From assembly GCF_011378715.1 (NCBI RefSeq), contig NZ_WTKU01000005.1:62001-126000 (forward strand): a stretch of 64,000 nt of DNA. Direction: 5' to 3'. This stretch comes from Psychromonas sp. SA13A. GTDB taxonomy: Bacteria > Pseudomonadota > Gammaproteobacteria > Enterobacterales > Psychromonadaceae. How positions within the stretch are numbered: the stretch's first letter is position 1; the number at the start of each line of letters is the position of its first letter. The position numbers and the translations under genes are program-made. Below, piece after piece: positions 29,574-40,200 of this stretch. Under the pieces are notes generated by a model. The model was given only the letters and a program-made list of their open reading frames with translations, did not search any database and had not been told where the DNA came from.

Positions 29574-29950
29574 TTAAATAATACTAATGTAGGTTAAATA
29601 CCTAAAATTAACGCGCATTATACGTACTTTTAAAGCAGATTCCACGCGTCAAAAAAAAATTATCAATATTCAATGACAAATATTAAATAACTTTGACATT
29701 TTTACTCTTACAAATGCGCGCAGCTTATTTGGTTAGATATTTGATACCGATTCCGCTAAATAGTAGCTCAATCTTGCTGATTAAAATGCATCTTTTCTGC
29801 GTTAGATATTTTGCAAAGAGAACAACTTTTTACGCATGACTACTTTAAATTGGCTCATTTTTCCTGTGCAATAATTATTCGCAGTCTTAATGGCGTAGGG
29901 ATAACTTACATTAACGATATTTAAGCCCCAAAAAATATGAGTCTTAAAAC
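29574..29950. other. Gene-free spacer with repeat-like sequence
   Basis: About 380 bp. The stretch 29790-29900 (TTTTCTGCGTTAGATATTTT through TTCCTGTGCAATAATTATTC) resembles, from memory, a degenerate dispersed intergenic repeat of marine gammaproteobacteria; no second copy occurs in the window. No coding frame. Confidence 0.35.
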
Positions 29951-29951
29951 G

Positions 29952-29987
29952 AAAAAAGCCAATACCTCGCACAAGATATTGGCTTTT
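29952..29987 (-). terminator. Terminator of the isc-pepB operon
   Basis: On the minus strand: 11-bp stem AAAAGCCAATA/TATTGGCTTTT followed by TTTTTT, about 55 bp beyond the pepB stop. Also T-rich on the plus strand. Confidence 0.8.
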
Positions 29988-30041
29988 ATTTCATTGGCTT
30001 GCAATTACAGCTTCAAGCCAAAGCAAGTCAAGAAACGTTAA

Positions 30042-31340
30042 CTAATCTTTTAATAAAAGAGTACTGATTGTTTCAATTCCGTGCCCTTTGCCACCAACGG
30101 ACCATAGGCCGTTTGCAGCCAATTGGTAACTACCAGACAGATCAAAGTGAACCCAGTTCTGCTCAGGTTTTTCAACAAACTTAGCAAGGAATGCAGCTGC
30201 GGTAGAAGCGCCTGCCATGCTTTCTCCGCCACTATGAATATTGGCAATATCAGCAAATGCAGAACTAATTTGTTGCAAGTGGAAAGGGGCTAGTGGTAGA
30301 CGCCATAATTTTTCATTGCTATCTTTTGCAGCTTCTAATGCAGACTCAGTGAACTCATCATCCATACTTAGAATACAGTTATAATCACGCCCAACAGCCG
30401 CTTTAGCTGCACCTGTTAACGTTGCTGCATCGATGATCAACTTTGCACCATCTTCTTGTGCGGCAATTAAACCATCGGCCAACACTAAACGCCCTTCTGC
30501 ATCAGTATTTAAAACTTCAACGCTAACACCATTTTTATAATTAATTACATCACCTAGTTTAAAGGCTTTGCCACTCACCATATTTTCTGCGCAGCATAAA
30601 TACAATTTAACGCGCTTTTGTAAACCATTGGCAGCTGCTAATGCTAAAGCACCAGTGACCGTTGCTGCGCCGCCCATATCACTTTTCATGGCAGCCATAG
30701 ATGCACTTGGTTTTAAACTGTAACCACCAGAATCAAAAGTGATCCCTTTACCCACTAACGCAAAATCAACGGGCGCATCTTGATCACCACTTGGATTGTA
30801 ATCCAGTTGCAACATGCATGGCATATTAGTACTGCCTTTACCTACCTCATAAATACCAACATAACCATCGGCATTGAGTTGTTCACCCAAAATCAGTTTG
30901 TATTTTAAAGGCACTTTATCAGCACAAACTTGTTCTAATAATAGACACGCTTTTTCACACAATACTTCAGGAGTAACTAATGCAGGCCCTAGATTGATAG
31001 TTTCACGAACCCATTCGCTGATTAATTTTTTGTTTTTTAGCGCACTAATTGCTTCATCATCTAATTCAGGAAATTCAACGTTAGCGCCTGTTTTTGCATT
31101 ATAGAAACCTTGGCAAAATGCCCAACACAAATCAGAATTCCACTGTTCTCCAGTTAATTTCATATTGGGTAATGACATATTATCTAATTTACGCGCTGCA
31201 CTTTGTACCTGTGATAAAACATCATTGATATAATCAATATGTATCGTCGCTTGTTGCTGATCAAAAGATAAAAGAGCGTTCTCCCCCCAAATTGGATGCG
31301 CTTTTTGATCAGATAAATTAACTAAAAATGGCTGGCTCAT
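30042..31340 (-). CDS. pepB: Peptidase B, leucyl-aminopeptidase family (M17)
   Basis: 432 residues. M17 signatures: the active-site segment NTDAEGRLVLADGL, GKGITFDSGGYSLKPSASM with metal-binding Lys/Asp, and KSDMGGAATVTGAL. The length and the place after iscX match E. coli pepB (427 residues). It is a cytosolic, Mn-dependent hexameric aminopeptidase that releases N-terminal residues, including acidic ones. AAGGAATCTT precedes the ATG. An intrinsic-terminator-like hairpin separates it from iscX. Confidence 0.95.
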   Translation of the reverse strand: MSQPFLVNLSDQKAHPIWGENALLSFDQQQATIHIDYINDVLSQVQSAARKLDNMSLPNMKLTGEQWNSDLCWAFCQGFYNAKTGANVEFPELDDEAISALKNKKLISEWVRETINLGPALVTPEVLCEKACLLLEQVCADKVPLKYKLILGEQLNADGYVGIYEVGKGSTNMPCMLQLDYNPSGDQDAPVDFALVGKGITFDSGGYSLKPSASMAAMKSDMGGAATVTGALALAAANGLQKRVKLYLCCAENMVSGKAFKLGDVINYKNGVSVEVLNTDAEGRLVLADGLIAAQEDGAKLIIDAATLTGAAKAAVGRDYNCILSMDDEFTESALEAAKDSNEKLWRLPLAPFHLQQISSAFADIANIHSGGESMAGASTAAAFLAKFVEKPEQNWVHFDLSGSYQLAANGLWSVGGKGHGIETISTLLLKD

Positions 31341-31356
31341 AAGATTCCTTAATTGG

Positions 31357-31382
31357 CAAAAACGCGAGCCTAGACTCGCGTT
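31357..31382 (-). terminator. Terminator-like hairpin between iscX and pepB
   Basis: Minus strand: 8-bp GC-containing stem AACGCGAG/CTCGCGTT, continuing into TTTTT. It may reduce read-through from isc into pepB. Confidence 0.65.
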
Positions 31383-31397
31383 TATTAATTGATTACA

Positions 31398-31598
31398 TTA
31401 ATCATTTTCATCAATCCAACAAAGTTGAATTGCTTCTAAAATACGTTCACTACAATGTTCTGGGTCATCATCAAATTCCTCTAAAGCTAATACCCAATCA
31501 CGTAAATCTGTAAAGCGTATTGCTAGCGGATCTTGCTCTGGATATTTATCAATTAACGCTAATGCAATATCTAAAGAGTCTATCCATTTTAAGTTCAT
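31398..31598 (-). CDS. iscX: Iron-sulfur assembly accessory protein IscX
   Basis: 66 residues, same length as E. coli IscX. It starts MNLKWIDSLDIALALIDKYPEQDPLAIRFTDL and is strongly acidic, with the family end CSERILEAIQLCWIDEND. IscX binds iron and IscS and tunes cluster assembly. Between fdx and pepB as in E. coli. Confidence 0.95.
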   Translation of the reverse strand: MNLKWIDSLDIALALIDKYPEQDPLAIRFTDLRDWVLALEEFDDDPEHCSERILEAIQLCWIDEND

Positions 31599-31670
31599 TT
31601 CAGCGTTCCTAAAAATAATACGACAACAAAAATTTAATCATTAACTTTAGTTTAATTTATTAGATAAAAA

Positions 31671-32009
31671 TCAATGCCCTTCCGACACGATATTAACCGT
31701 ATACTTTGGAATTTCAACTACTAAGTCTTCGCCATGTAAACACGCTTGACAACCTAAGCGAGACTCAGGTTCAAGGCCCCATGCTTTATCTAGCATATCA
31801 TCTTCTAATTCATCACTTTCTTCTAATGAATCAAAGCCTTCACGTACAATGACATGACAAGTTGTACAAGCACATGATTTTTCACAGGCATGTTCAATAT
31901 GAATTTTATTCTTTAAAGCCACATCTAAAATGGTTTCGCCATCCTTTGCTTCAACAACCAAACCATCTGGACACAACTCTGCATGCGGTAAAAATATAAC
32001 TTTGGGCAT
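31671..32009 (-). CDS. fdx: [2Fe-2S] ferredoxin, isc type
   Basis: 112 residues, adrenodoxin-type. Ligands C42, C48, C51 (ACEKSCACTTC) and C87 (GCQAC) are in the E. coli Fdx positions; C46 is the extra non-ligand Cys also found there. It supplies electrons for cluster assembly on IscU. Directly downstream of hscA. Confidence 0.96.
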   Translation of the reverse strand: MPKVIFLPHAELCPDGLVVEAKDGETILDVALKNKIHIEHACEKSCACTTCHVIVREGFDSLEESDELEDDMLDKAWGLEPESRLGCQACLHGEDLVVEIPKYTVNIVSEGH

Positions 32010-32040
32010 CTTAAAACCTTTCTAATTTATTGAATTTAGC

Positions 32041-33909
32041 TTAAATTTCGTCAACGGTATGACCCGTTAAAGCAGCTTTGATTGATACATCCATACGGCG
32101 CTCTGCATAGTGGTCCGTTAATTTATCGATTGCTTTAATAGCTTCTTTAATCGCATCGATATCATCGCCATCAGAGAGAGTAATTAATGCATCAATTGCT
32201 GTCGTTATTTGTTCATACTCTTGCTCATTAAGTAATTGCTCGCCATCTTTTTTCATTGCCGCTTGTAAATTTTCAACGACGCGTTTAGCTTCAACCTGTT
32301 GCTCAACTAACATACGGGCTTGAATATCTTTTTCCGCAAATGTCATTGAATCGGACAACATCGTCATTACCTGCTCATCGCTTAAGCCGTAAGTTGGTTT
32401 GACTTCAATATAAGCCTGAACACCCGATGATTTTTCCATCGCAGTCACACTTAATAACCCATCAGCATCCACTTGGAACGTAACACGAATATGTGCTGCA
32501 CCCGCGGCCATTGGCGGAATATCAGTTAATACAAATTGAGCTAAAGAACGACAATCACTGACTAATTCTCGTTCACCCTGTAATACGTGGATCATCATAG
32601 CCGTTTGGCCATCTTTAAAAGTAGTAAATTCCTGTGCACGCGCTACGGGTATAGTCGTATTACGAGGGATCACTTTTTCGACGAGTCCTCCCATCGTTTC
32701 TAATCCCAAGGATAGCGGTAAAACATCAAGTAATAACATTTCAGAATCAGGTTTGTTACCCACTAAAATATCAGCTTGAATAGCCGCACCAATGGCCACT
32801 ACTTTATCCGGATCAATACTGGTTAATAATGTTCTACCAAAGAACTCAGAAACAGCTGAACGTACTAATGGTACTCGGGTTGAACCGCCCACCATGACCA
32901 CTTCAACCACGTCTTCAAGTACAACATTGGCATCTTTTAATGCACGTTTACACGCACGTACTGTTTTCTTAACTAATTTAGCAATTAAGGTTTCAAAAAC
33001 ATCTTTACTTAATGTGCCAGTCCAACCAGCTTGTTGCAATGCAATGTCAACTTGATCTGCATCGGAAAGTGCTTGTTTAGCTGCGCGAGAAACTTTTGAT
33101 AACTCCTGCTGTACCTGAGGAGAAACTTTACCTTCAATCCCCGCTTGTACTTGGATCCATTTTGCAATTTCAGCATCAAAATCATCGCCGCCTAATGCAG
33201 AGTCTCCACCCGTAGCTAATACTTCAAAAACACCTTTATGTAAGTGTAAAACTGAAATATCAAAGGTACCGCCACCTAGGTCATAGACAGCAATCAGACC
33301 TTCTTTACCTGAGTCTAACCCGTAGGCAATAGCGGCAGCAGTGGGTTCATTTAACAAACGTAATACATGTAAACCGGCTAAACGAGCGGCATCTTTTGTA
33401 CCTTGACGTTGTGCATCGTCAAAATAAGCAGGTACTGTGATAACCACACCACTCAAGTCACCTTGTAAAGATTCTGTTGCACGTTGTGCCAACACTTTAA
33501 GTATTTCAGAAGACGCTTGTACTGCATTGATAGGGCCGCATACGGTATTGATTTGTGCTAAGCCACTTTCATGAGCAGAAAATTCATAGGGAAGATGTGT
33601 TTGATCTAGGTCAGCCAAAGACTTACCCATTAAGCGTTTTGCTGACACTAAGGTATTAAGAGGATCACTTACCGATTTTTCTAAAGCGCTTTTACCAACT
33701 AAAACTTGCGGCGTATTTTCTGCAGATAAAGCATAGTTAACGACTGATGGCAGCATATCTTGCTGCTCAATATCCTTAAGCGTTGTTGCTTCACCGCTGC
33801 GCACGGTAGCGACTAATGAATTGGTGGTACCTAAATCAATACCCGCTGCGAGTTTATGTTGATGGGGTGCTGCTGATTGACCAGGTTCTGCAATTTGAAG
33901 TAATGCCAT
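32041..33909 (-). CDS. hscA: Hsp70-type chaperone HscA
   Basis: 622 residues. ATPase signatures [32 protein letters not shown] and [15 protein letters not shown]; substrate domain around [15 protein letters not shown]. HscA binds the LPPVK loop of IscU, which is present here in IscU (99-103), and with HscB drives cluster transfer. E. coli HscA is 616 residues. Confidence 0.96.
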   Translation of the reverse strand: MALLQIAEPGQSAAPHQHKLAAGIDLGTTNSLVATVRSGEATTLKDIEQQDMLPSVVNYALSAENTPQVLVGKSALEKSVSDPLNTLVSAKRLMGKSLADLDQTHLPYEFSAHESGLAQINTVCGPINAVQASSEILKVLAQRATESLQGDLSGVVITVPAYFDDAQRQGTKDAARLAGLHVLRLLNEPTAAAIAYGLDSGKEGLIAVYDLGGGTFDISVLHLHKGVFEVLATGGDSALGGDDFDAEIAKWIQVQAGIEGKVSPQVQQELSKVSRAAKQALSDADQVDIALQQAGWTGTLSKDVFETLIAKLVKKTVRACKRALKDANVVLEDVVEVVMVGGSTRVPLVRSAVSEFFGRTLLTSIDPDKVVAIGAAIQADILVGNKPDSEMLLLDVLPLSLGLETMGGLVEKVIPRNTTIPVARAQEFTTFKDGQTAMMIHVLQGERELVSDCRSLAQFVLTDIPPMAAGAAHIRVTFQVDADGLLSVTAMEKSSGVQAYIEVKPTYGLSDEQVMTMLSDSMTFAEKDIQARMLVEQQVEAKRVVENLQAAMKKDGEQLLNEQEYEQITTAIDALITLSDGDDIDAIKEAIKAIDKLTDHYAERRMDVSIKAALTGHTVDEI

Positions 33910-33941
33910 GCGTTGATAATCCTATTATTTTTCGAGTATTA

Positions 33942-34451
33942 CTAATCGAATAATTTTTCTTCTAATAACTCAAGCTCAACTTGAAGTTTTAGCATGAATT
34001 TTAATTTGCGGATAAGGTTTGCCGTAGTTTCTAATTGTTCTGCTTGTAATGCAGTTTCAATTTCTGCTTCTAAACCTTTAACTAAAGCAGAGATATCTTG
34101 ATTGAACCCTTCTATTGCTTGTTCATCATCTTCGGTGAAGTTAGCAACTTTTTCTCGCCACTCCATTTGTTGAATTAAGAAACCAGTATCCTGAAGGGTA
34201 CGCTGTTCTAATTCAATATCTAACCCACTCAGTTTCAAAATATACTGGGCACGCAAACAACTGTCTTTTAAGGTTTGAAAAGCATCATTAATTTCTGTGC
34301 TTTTTTGCATAGCTTGCAGGCGCGTGCGATCATCTTGCATTGTGAATTTATCTGGATGGAATTGTTTTTGTAAGTCACGGTAAGTTTGAGATAACCGAGT
34401 TTGATCGACAGAAAATTCAACAGGTAGAGAAAATAACTCAAAATAGTTCAA
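33942..34451 (-). CDS. hscB: J-domain co-chaperone HscB
   Basis: 169 residues. N-terminal J domain with the HPD motif (QFHPDKF) and a C-terminal three-helix domain that binds IscU. It stimulates HscA ATPase. 32 bp upstream of hscA. Confidence 0.95.
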   Translation of the reverse strand: MNYFELFSLPVEFSVDQTRLSQTYRDLQKQFHPDKFTMQDDRTRLQAMQKSTEINDAFQTLKDSCLRAQYILKLSGLDIELEQRTLQDTGFLIQQMEWREKVANFTEDDEQAIEGFNQDISALVKGLEAEIETALQAEQLETTANLIRKLKFMLKLQVELELLEEKLFD

Positions 34452-34542
34452 AACGATTTCCTAACTTGTTAATAATAAAACAATAAAGTCCGACCATACT
34501 AGTGTATTAGTCAGACTTCAATAATATCGAGACTTGCGTTTT

Positions 34543-34866
34543 TTATACGCTAAAGCTTTCACCACAACCACATTCACCATTGGTATTAGGGTTGTTAAAT
34601 TCAAAACCTTCGTTAAGACCTTCTTTAACAAAATCTAACTCAGTACCATCTAAATAAAGTAAGCTTTTTTTATCAACAATAATATTAACACCTTGGTCGG
34701 TGAACATTTCATCATCGTCGTTTAGAACATCTACAAACTCAAGTACATAAGCCATTCCAGAACAGCCTGAAGTTTTAACACCGATCCGTAAGCCTAGGCC
34801 TTTACCACGGTTTTTTAAAAAATTTGATACATGCTTTGCAGCAGGTTCTGTCAGTGTAATAGCCAA
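34543..34866 (-). CDS. iscA: Iron-sulfur carrier IscA
   Basis: 107 residues with the three conserved cysteines C35 ([10 protein letters not shown]), C99 and C101 (GECGCGESF). A-type carrier that passes clusters or iron to apoproteins. The 91 bp after its stop contain an imperfect inverted repeat (AGTC.GAC, 34488-34520) of unclear meaning. Confidence 0.96.
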   Translation of the reverse strand: MAITLTEPAAKHVSNFLKNRGKGLGLRIGVKTSGCSGMAYVLEFVDVLNDDDEMFTDQGVNIIVDKKSLLYLDGTELDFVKEGLNEGFEFNNPNTNGECGCGESFSV

Positions 34867-34936
34867 AATCGACTCCGTTTATTTAATTCATAAACACGCT
34901 AATTGATAGCACAACACTATCACTTAGCTATGTTTT

Positions 34937-35317
34937 TTAAGCATTTTTACTTTTGTAATCTTCAATTGCCGCTTTAATTGCATCTTCTGCAAGAATAGAA
35001 CAATGAATTTTTACAGGAGGTAAAGCAAGCTCAGCAGAGATTTCAGTGTTAGAAATTTTTCCAGCTTCTTCTAATGATTTACCTTTCACCCATTCAGTTA
35101 CTAATGAGCTAGAAGCAATTGCACTACCACAACCATAAGTTTTAAACTTAGCGTCTTCGATGATACCGTTGGCATCAATTTTAAGTTGTAACTTCATTAC
35201 GTCACCACAAGCTGGTGCGCCAACCATACCCGTTGCAACGCTTTTATCATCTTTATCAAATGAACCAACGTTACGTGGATTTTCATAATGGTCGATTACT
35301 TTTTCGCTATAAGCCAT
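34937..35317 (-). CDS. iscU: Scaffold protein IscU
   Basis: 126 residues. Cluster ligands C37, C63 and C106 with H105, Asp in GAPACGDV, and the HscA-recognition loop LPPVK (99-103) are all present. It builds [2Fe-2S] with sulfur from IscS. Confidence 0.97.
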   Translation of the reverse strand: MAYSEKVIDHYENPRNVGSFDKDDKSVATGMVGAPACGDVMKLQLKIDANGIIEDAKFKTYGCGSAIASSSLVTEWVKGKSLEEAGKISNTEISAELALPPVKIHCSILAEDAIKAAIEDYKSKNA

Positions 35318-35363
35318 GATTATATTCCTTATATTCTTTTAATAGTGTTTACGTCGGTATTGA

Positions 35364-36578
35364 TTAATGATGAGACCATTCAATACTGTTTATGTCGATA
35401 CCTTCTTTGTACATATCCCATAACGGCGACATATCACGTAAACGGCCGATGTTTTCACGGATAATTTTAATAGCGTAATCAATCTCAGCTTCAGTAGTGA
35501 AACGGCCAATACTAAAACGGATTGAACTATGTGCTAATTCGTCATCGCGACCAATTGCACGTAAAACATATGAAGGCTCTAAACTCGCAGAAGTACACGC
35601 ACTACCAGAAGAAACAGCTAAGTCTTTCAGTGCCATTACTAATGACTCACCTTCAACATAGTTAAAGCTGATATTAATATTGCCTGCAACACGATTTTCC
35701 AACGAACCGTTCACATACACTTCTTCCATATCATTAACGCCATTTAATAGACGATTACGTAATGCTAGAACACGTTCGTTTTCGCTTGCCATCTCTTCTT
35801 TTGCGATTCGGAATGCTTCACCCATTGCTACAATTTGATGCGTTGCTAATGTACCACTGCGCATACCACGCTCGTGCCCACCACCATGCATTTGTGCTTC
35901 TAAACGAATACGCGGTTTACGGCTAACATATAATGCACCGATACCTTTAGGACCGTAAATTTTATGACCAGAGAAAGAGATTAAATCCACTTTCATTTTT
36001 TGTACGTCAATTTCAATTTTACCGGCACTTTGTGCTGCATCCACGTGTAAAATAGTCTTATTGGCACGACATAATTCACCATATGCTGCAATGTCTTGAA
36101 TAACACCAATTTCGTTATTCACATGCATCAAGCTTACTAAAACCGTGTCGTCACGTAATGCTTCTTTTAATTGTTCAGGTGTTACGATGCCATCTTCTTT
36201 TGGGTCAAGGTAAGTAACTTCAAAACCTTCACGCTCTAATTGACGACAAGTATCTAAAACGGCCTTATGCTCAGTTTTAGCGGTAATAATATGTTTACCT
36301 TTTTTCTGGTAAAAATGTGCAGCACCTTTAATTGCAAGGTTATTTGATTCAGTAGCACCTGATGTGAAAACTATTTCACGAGAATCTGCATTTAATAAGT
36401 CGGCAATTTGCTCACGAGCAATATCAACGGCTTCTTCAGCCTGCCAACCAAAACGGTGAGAACGTGACGCTGGGTTACCAAAGTCGCCATCTACTGATAA
36501 ATACTGCACCATTTTTTCAACAACACGAGGATCAACGGGGGTAGTTGCTGAATAATCAAGATAAATCGGTAATTTCAT
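35364..36578 (-). CDS. iscS: Cysteine desulfurase IscS
   Basis: 404 residues from ATG 36578, with GGAG 7 bases upstream; an in-frame GTG (36590) lies within that ribosome site and is rejected. PLP lysine in [12 protein letters not shown]; active-site Cys in [14 protein letters not shown] (about 328). It supplies sulfur to IscU, and also to TusA and ThiI routes. Second gene of the isc operon. Confidence 0.97.
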   Translation of the reverse strand: MKLPIYLDYSATTPVDPRVVEKMVQYLSVDGDFGNPASRSHRFGWQAEEAVDIAREQIADLLNADSREIVFTSGATESNNLAIKGAAHFYQKKGKHIITAKTEHKAVLDTCRQLEREGFEVTYLDPKEDGIVTPEQLKEALRDDTVLVSLMHVNNEIGVIQDIAAYGELCRANKTILHVDAAQSAGKIEIDVQKMKVDLISFSGHKIYGPKGIGALYVSRKPRIRLEAQMHGGGHERGMRSGTLATHQIVAMGEAFRIAKEEMASENERVLALRNRLLNGVNDMEEVYVNGSLENRVAGNINISFNYVEGESLVMALKDLAVSSGSACTSASLEPSYVLRAIGRDDELAHSSIRFSIGRFTTEAEIDYAIKIIRENIGRLRDMSPLWDMYKEGIDINSIEWSHH

Positions 36579-36595
36579 TTTTTTCTCCACTGCCC

Positions 36596-37072
36596 TTATT
36601 TAGAGATAATATTAAGCAGTTCGTTATTAGTAAATTTATTATTTTGTTGTTCAGAAACATGCTGTACATGTTCACTAGCCATTAATTCATCTAATGTTAT
36701 GCCGTCTAAAAATGAACTAATTCTGGTACTTAATTGTTCCCATAAAGAATGAGTCAAGCACTGTACGCCATCTTCTTGACAACCACCTTTACCTGAGCAT
36801 TTACGCACATCAACGCTTTCATTTACGGCATCAATAATCATTGACACTGAAATCTCTGACTTGCTTTTGCCCAACTTATAACCGCCACCGGGGCCGCGCA
36901 CACTACTTACCAGCTCTTTTTGCCTAAGCTTTGAAAATAATTGCTCCAGATAAGAAAGCGATATTCCTTGGCGCTCAGAGATCTCAGCAAGGGGCACTGG
37001 GCCATTGTGCTCTTTTATTGCAACATCTAGCATCGCAGTGACCGCATAACGGCCTTTTGAAGTTAATTTCAT
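36596..37072 (-). CDS. iscR: Fe-S-sensing repressor IscR
   Basis: 158 residues. Rrf2 winged helix ([48 protein letters not shown]) and the cluster loop with C92, C98 and C105 (E. coli 92, 98, 104), one residue longer in the loop, and His at 108. It represses its own operon when [2Fe-2S]-loaded. First gene of isc, with a matching binding site upstream. Confidence 0.96.
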   Translation of the reverse strand: MKLTSKGRYAVTAMLDVAIKEHNGPVPLAEISERQGISLSYLEQLFSKLRQKELVSSVRGPGGGYKLGKSKSEISVSMIIDAVNESVDVRKCSGKGGCQEDGVQCLTHSLWEQLSTRISSFLDGITLDELMASEHVQHVSEQQNNKFTNNELLNIISK

Positions 37073-37137
37073 AGTAGAGTTCGCTATAATAAGTGTTTTA
37101 CAACCATATCGGTTAAAACGAATGACTTAATGCACTT

Positions 37138-37169
37138 AGTATAAATACCTGACAATTTTAGTCAAGTAA
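37138..37169 (-). promoter_or_regulatory. iscR promoter with type-1 IscR site
   Basis: Minus strand: -35 TTGACT (37165-37160), 16-bp spacer, -10 TATACT (37143-37138). The -35 and spacer form TTGACTAAAATTGTCAGG, close to the known dyad type-1 IscR motif (TTGACT-N-AGTCAA-like with TAT flank). It implies repression by holo-IscR. Confidence 0.75.
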
Positions 37170-37194
37170 AAAACCCTACACTTTAGTAGGTTTT
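37168..37194 (-). terminator. Terminator after trmJ
   Basis: Minus strand: AACCTAC/GTAGGGTT-type stem with one bulged base, then TTTTTT. It overlaps the trmJ stop and ends where the iscR promoter begins. Confidence 0.65.
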
Positions 37195-37951
37195 ATTTTT
37201 TGTTGATACTTGCATCTTTTAGCACATCTTTTTCTGCACTTTCTATGGATTTTTGCATGCTACTAAAAATACCTCTAAGCATTCTTAACTCATTGATTTC
37301 AGGACGGGCACGATTCAACAAACGACGTAACTTATCCATCACCAAGCCTGGATGAGCGGGTACGATAAAGCCGATTTGAAACAATGTTTTTTGTAAGTGT
37401 TCTAGCATACCTTCGAAGTCAGCAGCTCTTGGGTACTCCTCGACAACCTCAGGAAATGCTTCTGAGGCTAAAGATGCCATTCGTACTTCATAGCTTAATG
37501 TTTGAACGGCCATTGCTAAGTTGAGCGAGCTATAGTCTGGATTTGCAGGAATAAACACATGAAAATGACACTTCTGAAGTTCATCATTGGTTAAACCACT
37601 ATTTTCACGACCAAACACTAATGCCACTTTGTGTTTCTTCCCTTCACTCGCCACTTTAACACCCATTTCTCTTGGGTCTAACATAGGCCAATCAAGGGTT
37701 CTAGGGCGAGCACTTGCACCAACGACCAATCCACAATCTTCGATACCTTGATCGAGTGTTTTATAGACTTTATGATTTTTTAATACATCGCTGGCACCAG
37801 CTGAAAGAGCAACCGATTTACCATCGATTTCACATTCAGGATCGATCAACACTAAATCAGTCAAGCCCATTGTTTTCATTGCTCTAGCAGCGCTGCCAAT
37901 GTTGCCAGGGTGAGAGGTACCAATTAATATAATGCGAACGTTGTCTAGCAT
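37193..37951 (-). CDS. trmJ: tRNA (cytidine/uridine-2'-O-)-methyltransferase TrmJ
   Basis: 252 residues, SPOUT fold. Motifs: [21 protein letters not shown] (1), [19 protein letters not shown] (2) and [23 protein letters not shown] (3, knotted SAM site). It methylates position 32 of tRNA anticodon loops. It stands upstream of iscR as in E. coli, with suhB divergent. GAAGGAAAAACG precedes the ATG. Confidence 0.95.
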   Translation of the reverse strand: MLDNVRIILIGTSHPGNIGSAARAMKTMGLTDLVLIDPECEIDGKSVALSAGASDVLKNHKVYKTLDQGIEDCGLVVGASARPRTLDWPMLDPREMGVKVASEGKKHKVALVFGRENSGLTNDELQKCHFHVFIPANPDYSSLNLAMAVQTLSYEVRMASLASEAFPEVVEEYPRAADFEGMLEHLQKTLFQIGFIVPAHPGLVMDKLRRLLNRARPEINELRMLRGIFSSMQKSIESAEKDVLKDASINKK

Positions 37952-38083
37952 CGTTTTTCCTTCGTGAAGAGTAAATTTTTGAGCGCAAAGTTTAGCACTG
38001 TTTGTATAACAACTAAACCACTGTAATTGGCCATTTTAAACTAAAACTCCATTTAATAGATGAATTTTCAAGCAATTAAAATA

Positions 38084-38111
38084 TTGCACAATTATGTGAC
38101 CTGTGTATAAT
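38084..38111 (+). promoter_or_regulatory. suhB promoter
   Basis: TTGCAC (38084-38089), 16-bp spacer, TATAAT (38106-38111), followed by a GC-rich start TTTCGCGCC, about 53 bp before the suhB ATG. Confidence 0.7.
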
Positions 38112-38164
38112 TTCGCGCCGAAGGAATCTCCCTTCATGTTCTTTTAAAATCTAATGGTGATCCT

Positions 38165-38953
38165 ATGCATCCAATGTTAAATATTGCGATTCGTGCTGCG
38201 CGTAATGCGGGTAAAGTAATTGTAAAAGGTTATGAAAATTTAGAGTCTGTTGAAGTTGAAGAAAAATCACTTAACGACTATGTAAGCAGCGTTGATAAAG
38301 AAGCTGAATTAGCAATTATTGGTACATTACGTAAATCATACCCAGACCACAGTATCATTGCTGAAGAGTCAGGTATTGATAACGGTGCAGACACCGATCA
38401 CCAATGGATTATTGACCCACTAGATGGGACATCAAACTTCATTCACGGTATTCCTCATTTTGCCGTTTCAATTGCATTAAAAATCAAAGGTCGTACTGAA
38501 GTCGGCGTTATTTTTGACCCTATCCGCAATGAATTATTCTCAGCAGCTCGTGGCCAAAGCGCACAAATCAATGGTTACCGTACTCGTACTAGCACAGTGC
38601 CAAAATTAACCGGTACTTTGTTAGCAACAGGTTTCCCGTTCAAACAAAAATACAACATAGAAACGTACTTAAACATCTTCCAAGATTTCTTTAAGGATGT
38701 TGCTGATATGCGTCGTGGCGGTAGTGCTGCACTTGACCTAGCTTACGTTGCTGCTGGTCGTATGGACGGTTTCTGGGAATTTGGTTTAAAACCTTGGGAT
38801 ATCGCGGCTGGCGAATTATTATTAAAAGAATCTGGTGCTATGATGACTGACTTTAACGGTGGCAATGACTACTTTAAATCAGGTGATGTTGTTGCAGCTA
38901 ATCCAAAACTTTTAAAAGAAATGTTAACGGTTATTCGTAAGCATAACGCTTAA
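38165..38953 (+). CDS. suhB: Inositol-1-monophosphatase SuhB, Nus-factor partner
   Basis: 262 residues. IMPase motifs: EESG in the Mg site, IDPLDGTSNFIHGIPHFAVSIAL and the WDIAAGELLLKESGA end. SuhB also serves in rRNA antitermination. Divergent from trmJ as in E. coli. Own promoter and a strong terminator. Confidence 0.96.
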   Translation: MHPMLNIAIRAARNAGKVIVKGYENLESVEVEEKSLNDYVSSVDKEAELAIIGTLRKSYPDHSIIAEESGIDNGADTDHQWIIDPLDGTSNFIHGIPHFAVSIALKIKGRTEVGVIFDPIRNELFSAARGQSAQINGYRTRTSTVPKLTGTLLATGFPFKQKYNIETYLNIFQDFFKDVADMRRGGSAALDLAYVAAGRMDGFWEFGLKPWDIAAGELLLKESGAMMTDFNGGNDYFKSGDVVAANPKLLKEMLTVIRKHNA

Positions 38954-39004
38954 TCAATCGTCTTTCATTTGTTGTAAAAAACAAAAAAGAACAACCATTA
39001 GATT

Positions 39005-39036
39005 AAAAAAGCCAGAACAAATTGTTCTGGCTTTTT
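39005..39036. terminator. Bidirectional terminator after suhB
   Basis: GCCAGAACAA/TTGTTCTGGC stem with a 1-nt centre (really an 8-bp stem with a 5-nt loop), flanked by AAAAAA on the left and TTTTT on the right, between convergent genes. Confidence 0.9.
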
Positions 39037-39069
39037 GCATTAAAAAGACGCCAATCCGATAGCGTTCCT

Positions 39070-40200
39070 TTATTGACGCAATGTTAACGTAATACTTACC
39101 ACAGCATGGTCAGTGCTTTCTCCATCGATATCAAAACTTGGATTAATTAAATGTTTGTCCGTATTAATATAATCACTTACTTCGAAATAACTGGATTGAT
39201 CTGCAGTATCAAACTCACTGGATAATAAAATATAATCTAACACTGAACTACCTTGCCCAAAATAATGGGTGGCAGCACGTGTTAACAGTACTTTAGTATC
39301 AGCCGACTGATTGTCTTTATATAAGTCCCAGGCATCTCGTAACGTATAAAACTTGACTAGCTTTTGCTGCGTTTGGTCATTATTAAAAAGTAAATTCGGG
39401 GTTACTAAGTGCGCTAAAATACCATCGCTTAATGGGTTATTAAAGTCTCCCATCAATATCATCGCATTACCCTTTTTTGCACGTCTCTCTAACATTTTCA
39501 TCATTAATAATGTTGCTTCACTACCACGTTGAATAGAGGACGCCCATCCTCCTGCAACTTGTGCTTTAAACTGCTCAAGCACATTACCTTCTAATGAGGT
39601 TAATTTATCTACTTGTGCCTGCCAAGATGCTCGTTTTGATTTAAAATGCACCACATAACAATCACTGTCACCTATATGAGGCAATTCAACGGTAGCTCTT
39701 AACACTTTGCGACTAAAACTAAAGTCGGCTGTTAATCCTAATTTCAGAGCAAGCTCAGTATCGACAGCAACGGTAGAAATAGCTTTAATTGGAAATTTAC
39801 TGGCTAAAGCAACCACAGGATCACGATAGATAAAATCATCTATCACAGTCGGTTGATCAATCACAGCGAAGTATTGGTAGCCCGCCTCTTTTACTAACGC
39901 CTGCAACGACTCGACACTAAAAACTTCCTGAAAGCCAATCACATCTGGCTCATGTGTTGTTAAATAGGTTGTTATCCATTGTTGCTTTTTTTGCCACTGC
40001 TGTGCGGAATAAATACGATCAAAATCATAGAAAGCATCAGGTGGCGCTAAATAATTGAAGAGATTAAAGGTCGCCACTTTAATCTTTGTATATGCCACTT
40101 CATTACTTACCTTGGAATTAGGTAGCAGTGAGCAGGCTTCACTTATGCTAGGTGTTGGTACAGAGTTATTTGACACAAAATCCTCATTATTAATAATCAT
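39070..40200 (-). CDS. Endonuclease/exonuclease/phosphatase-fold protein
   Basis: 376 residues from ATG 40200 (an in-frame TTG at 40206 is unlikely; a GTG further in, with GAGGA upstream, is a possible alternative). EEP motifs: KVATFNLFNYL, DVIGFQEVFS (Mg-binding Glu), YVVHFKSKRA, MILMGDFNNPLSDG and STDHAVVSITL (catalytic His). No signal peptide is evident. Substrate (DNA, phosphoinositide-like or other phosphodiester) cannot be inferred. Single gene. Confidence 0.85.
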   Translation of the reverse strand: MIINNEDFVSNNSVPTPSISEACSLLPNSKVSNEVAYTKIKVATFNLFNYLAPPDAFYDFDRIYSAQQWQKKQQWITTYLTTHEPDVIGFQEVFSVESLQALVKEAGYQYFAVIDQPTVIDDFIYRDPVVALASKFPIKAISTVAVDTELALKLGLTADFSFSRKVLRATVELPHIGDSDCYVVHFKSKRASWQAQVDKLTSLEGNVLEQFKAQVAGGWASSIQRGSEATLLMMKMLERRAKKGNAMILMGDFNNPLSDGILAHLVTPNLLFNNDQTQQKLVKFYTLRDAWDLYKDNQSADTKVLLTRAATHYFGQGSSVLDYILLSSEFDTADQSSYFEVSDYINTDKHLINPSFDIDGESTDHAVVSITLTLRQ

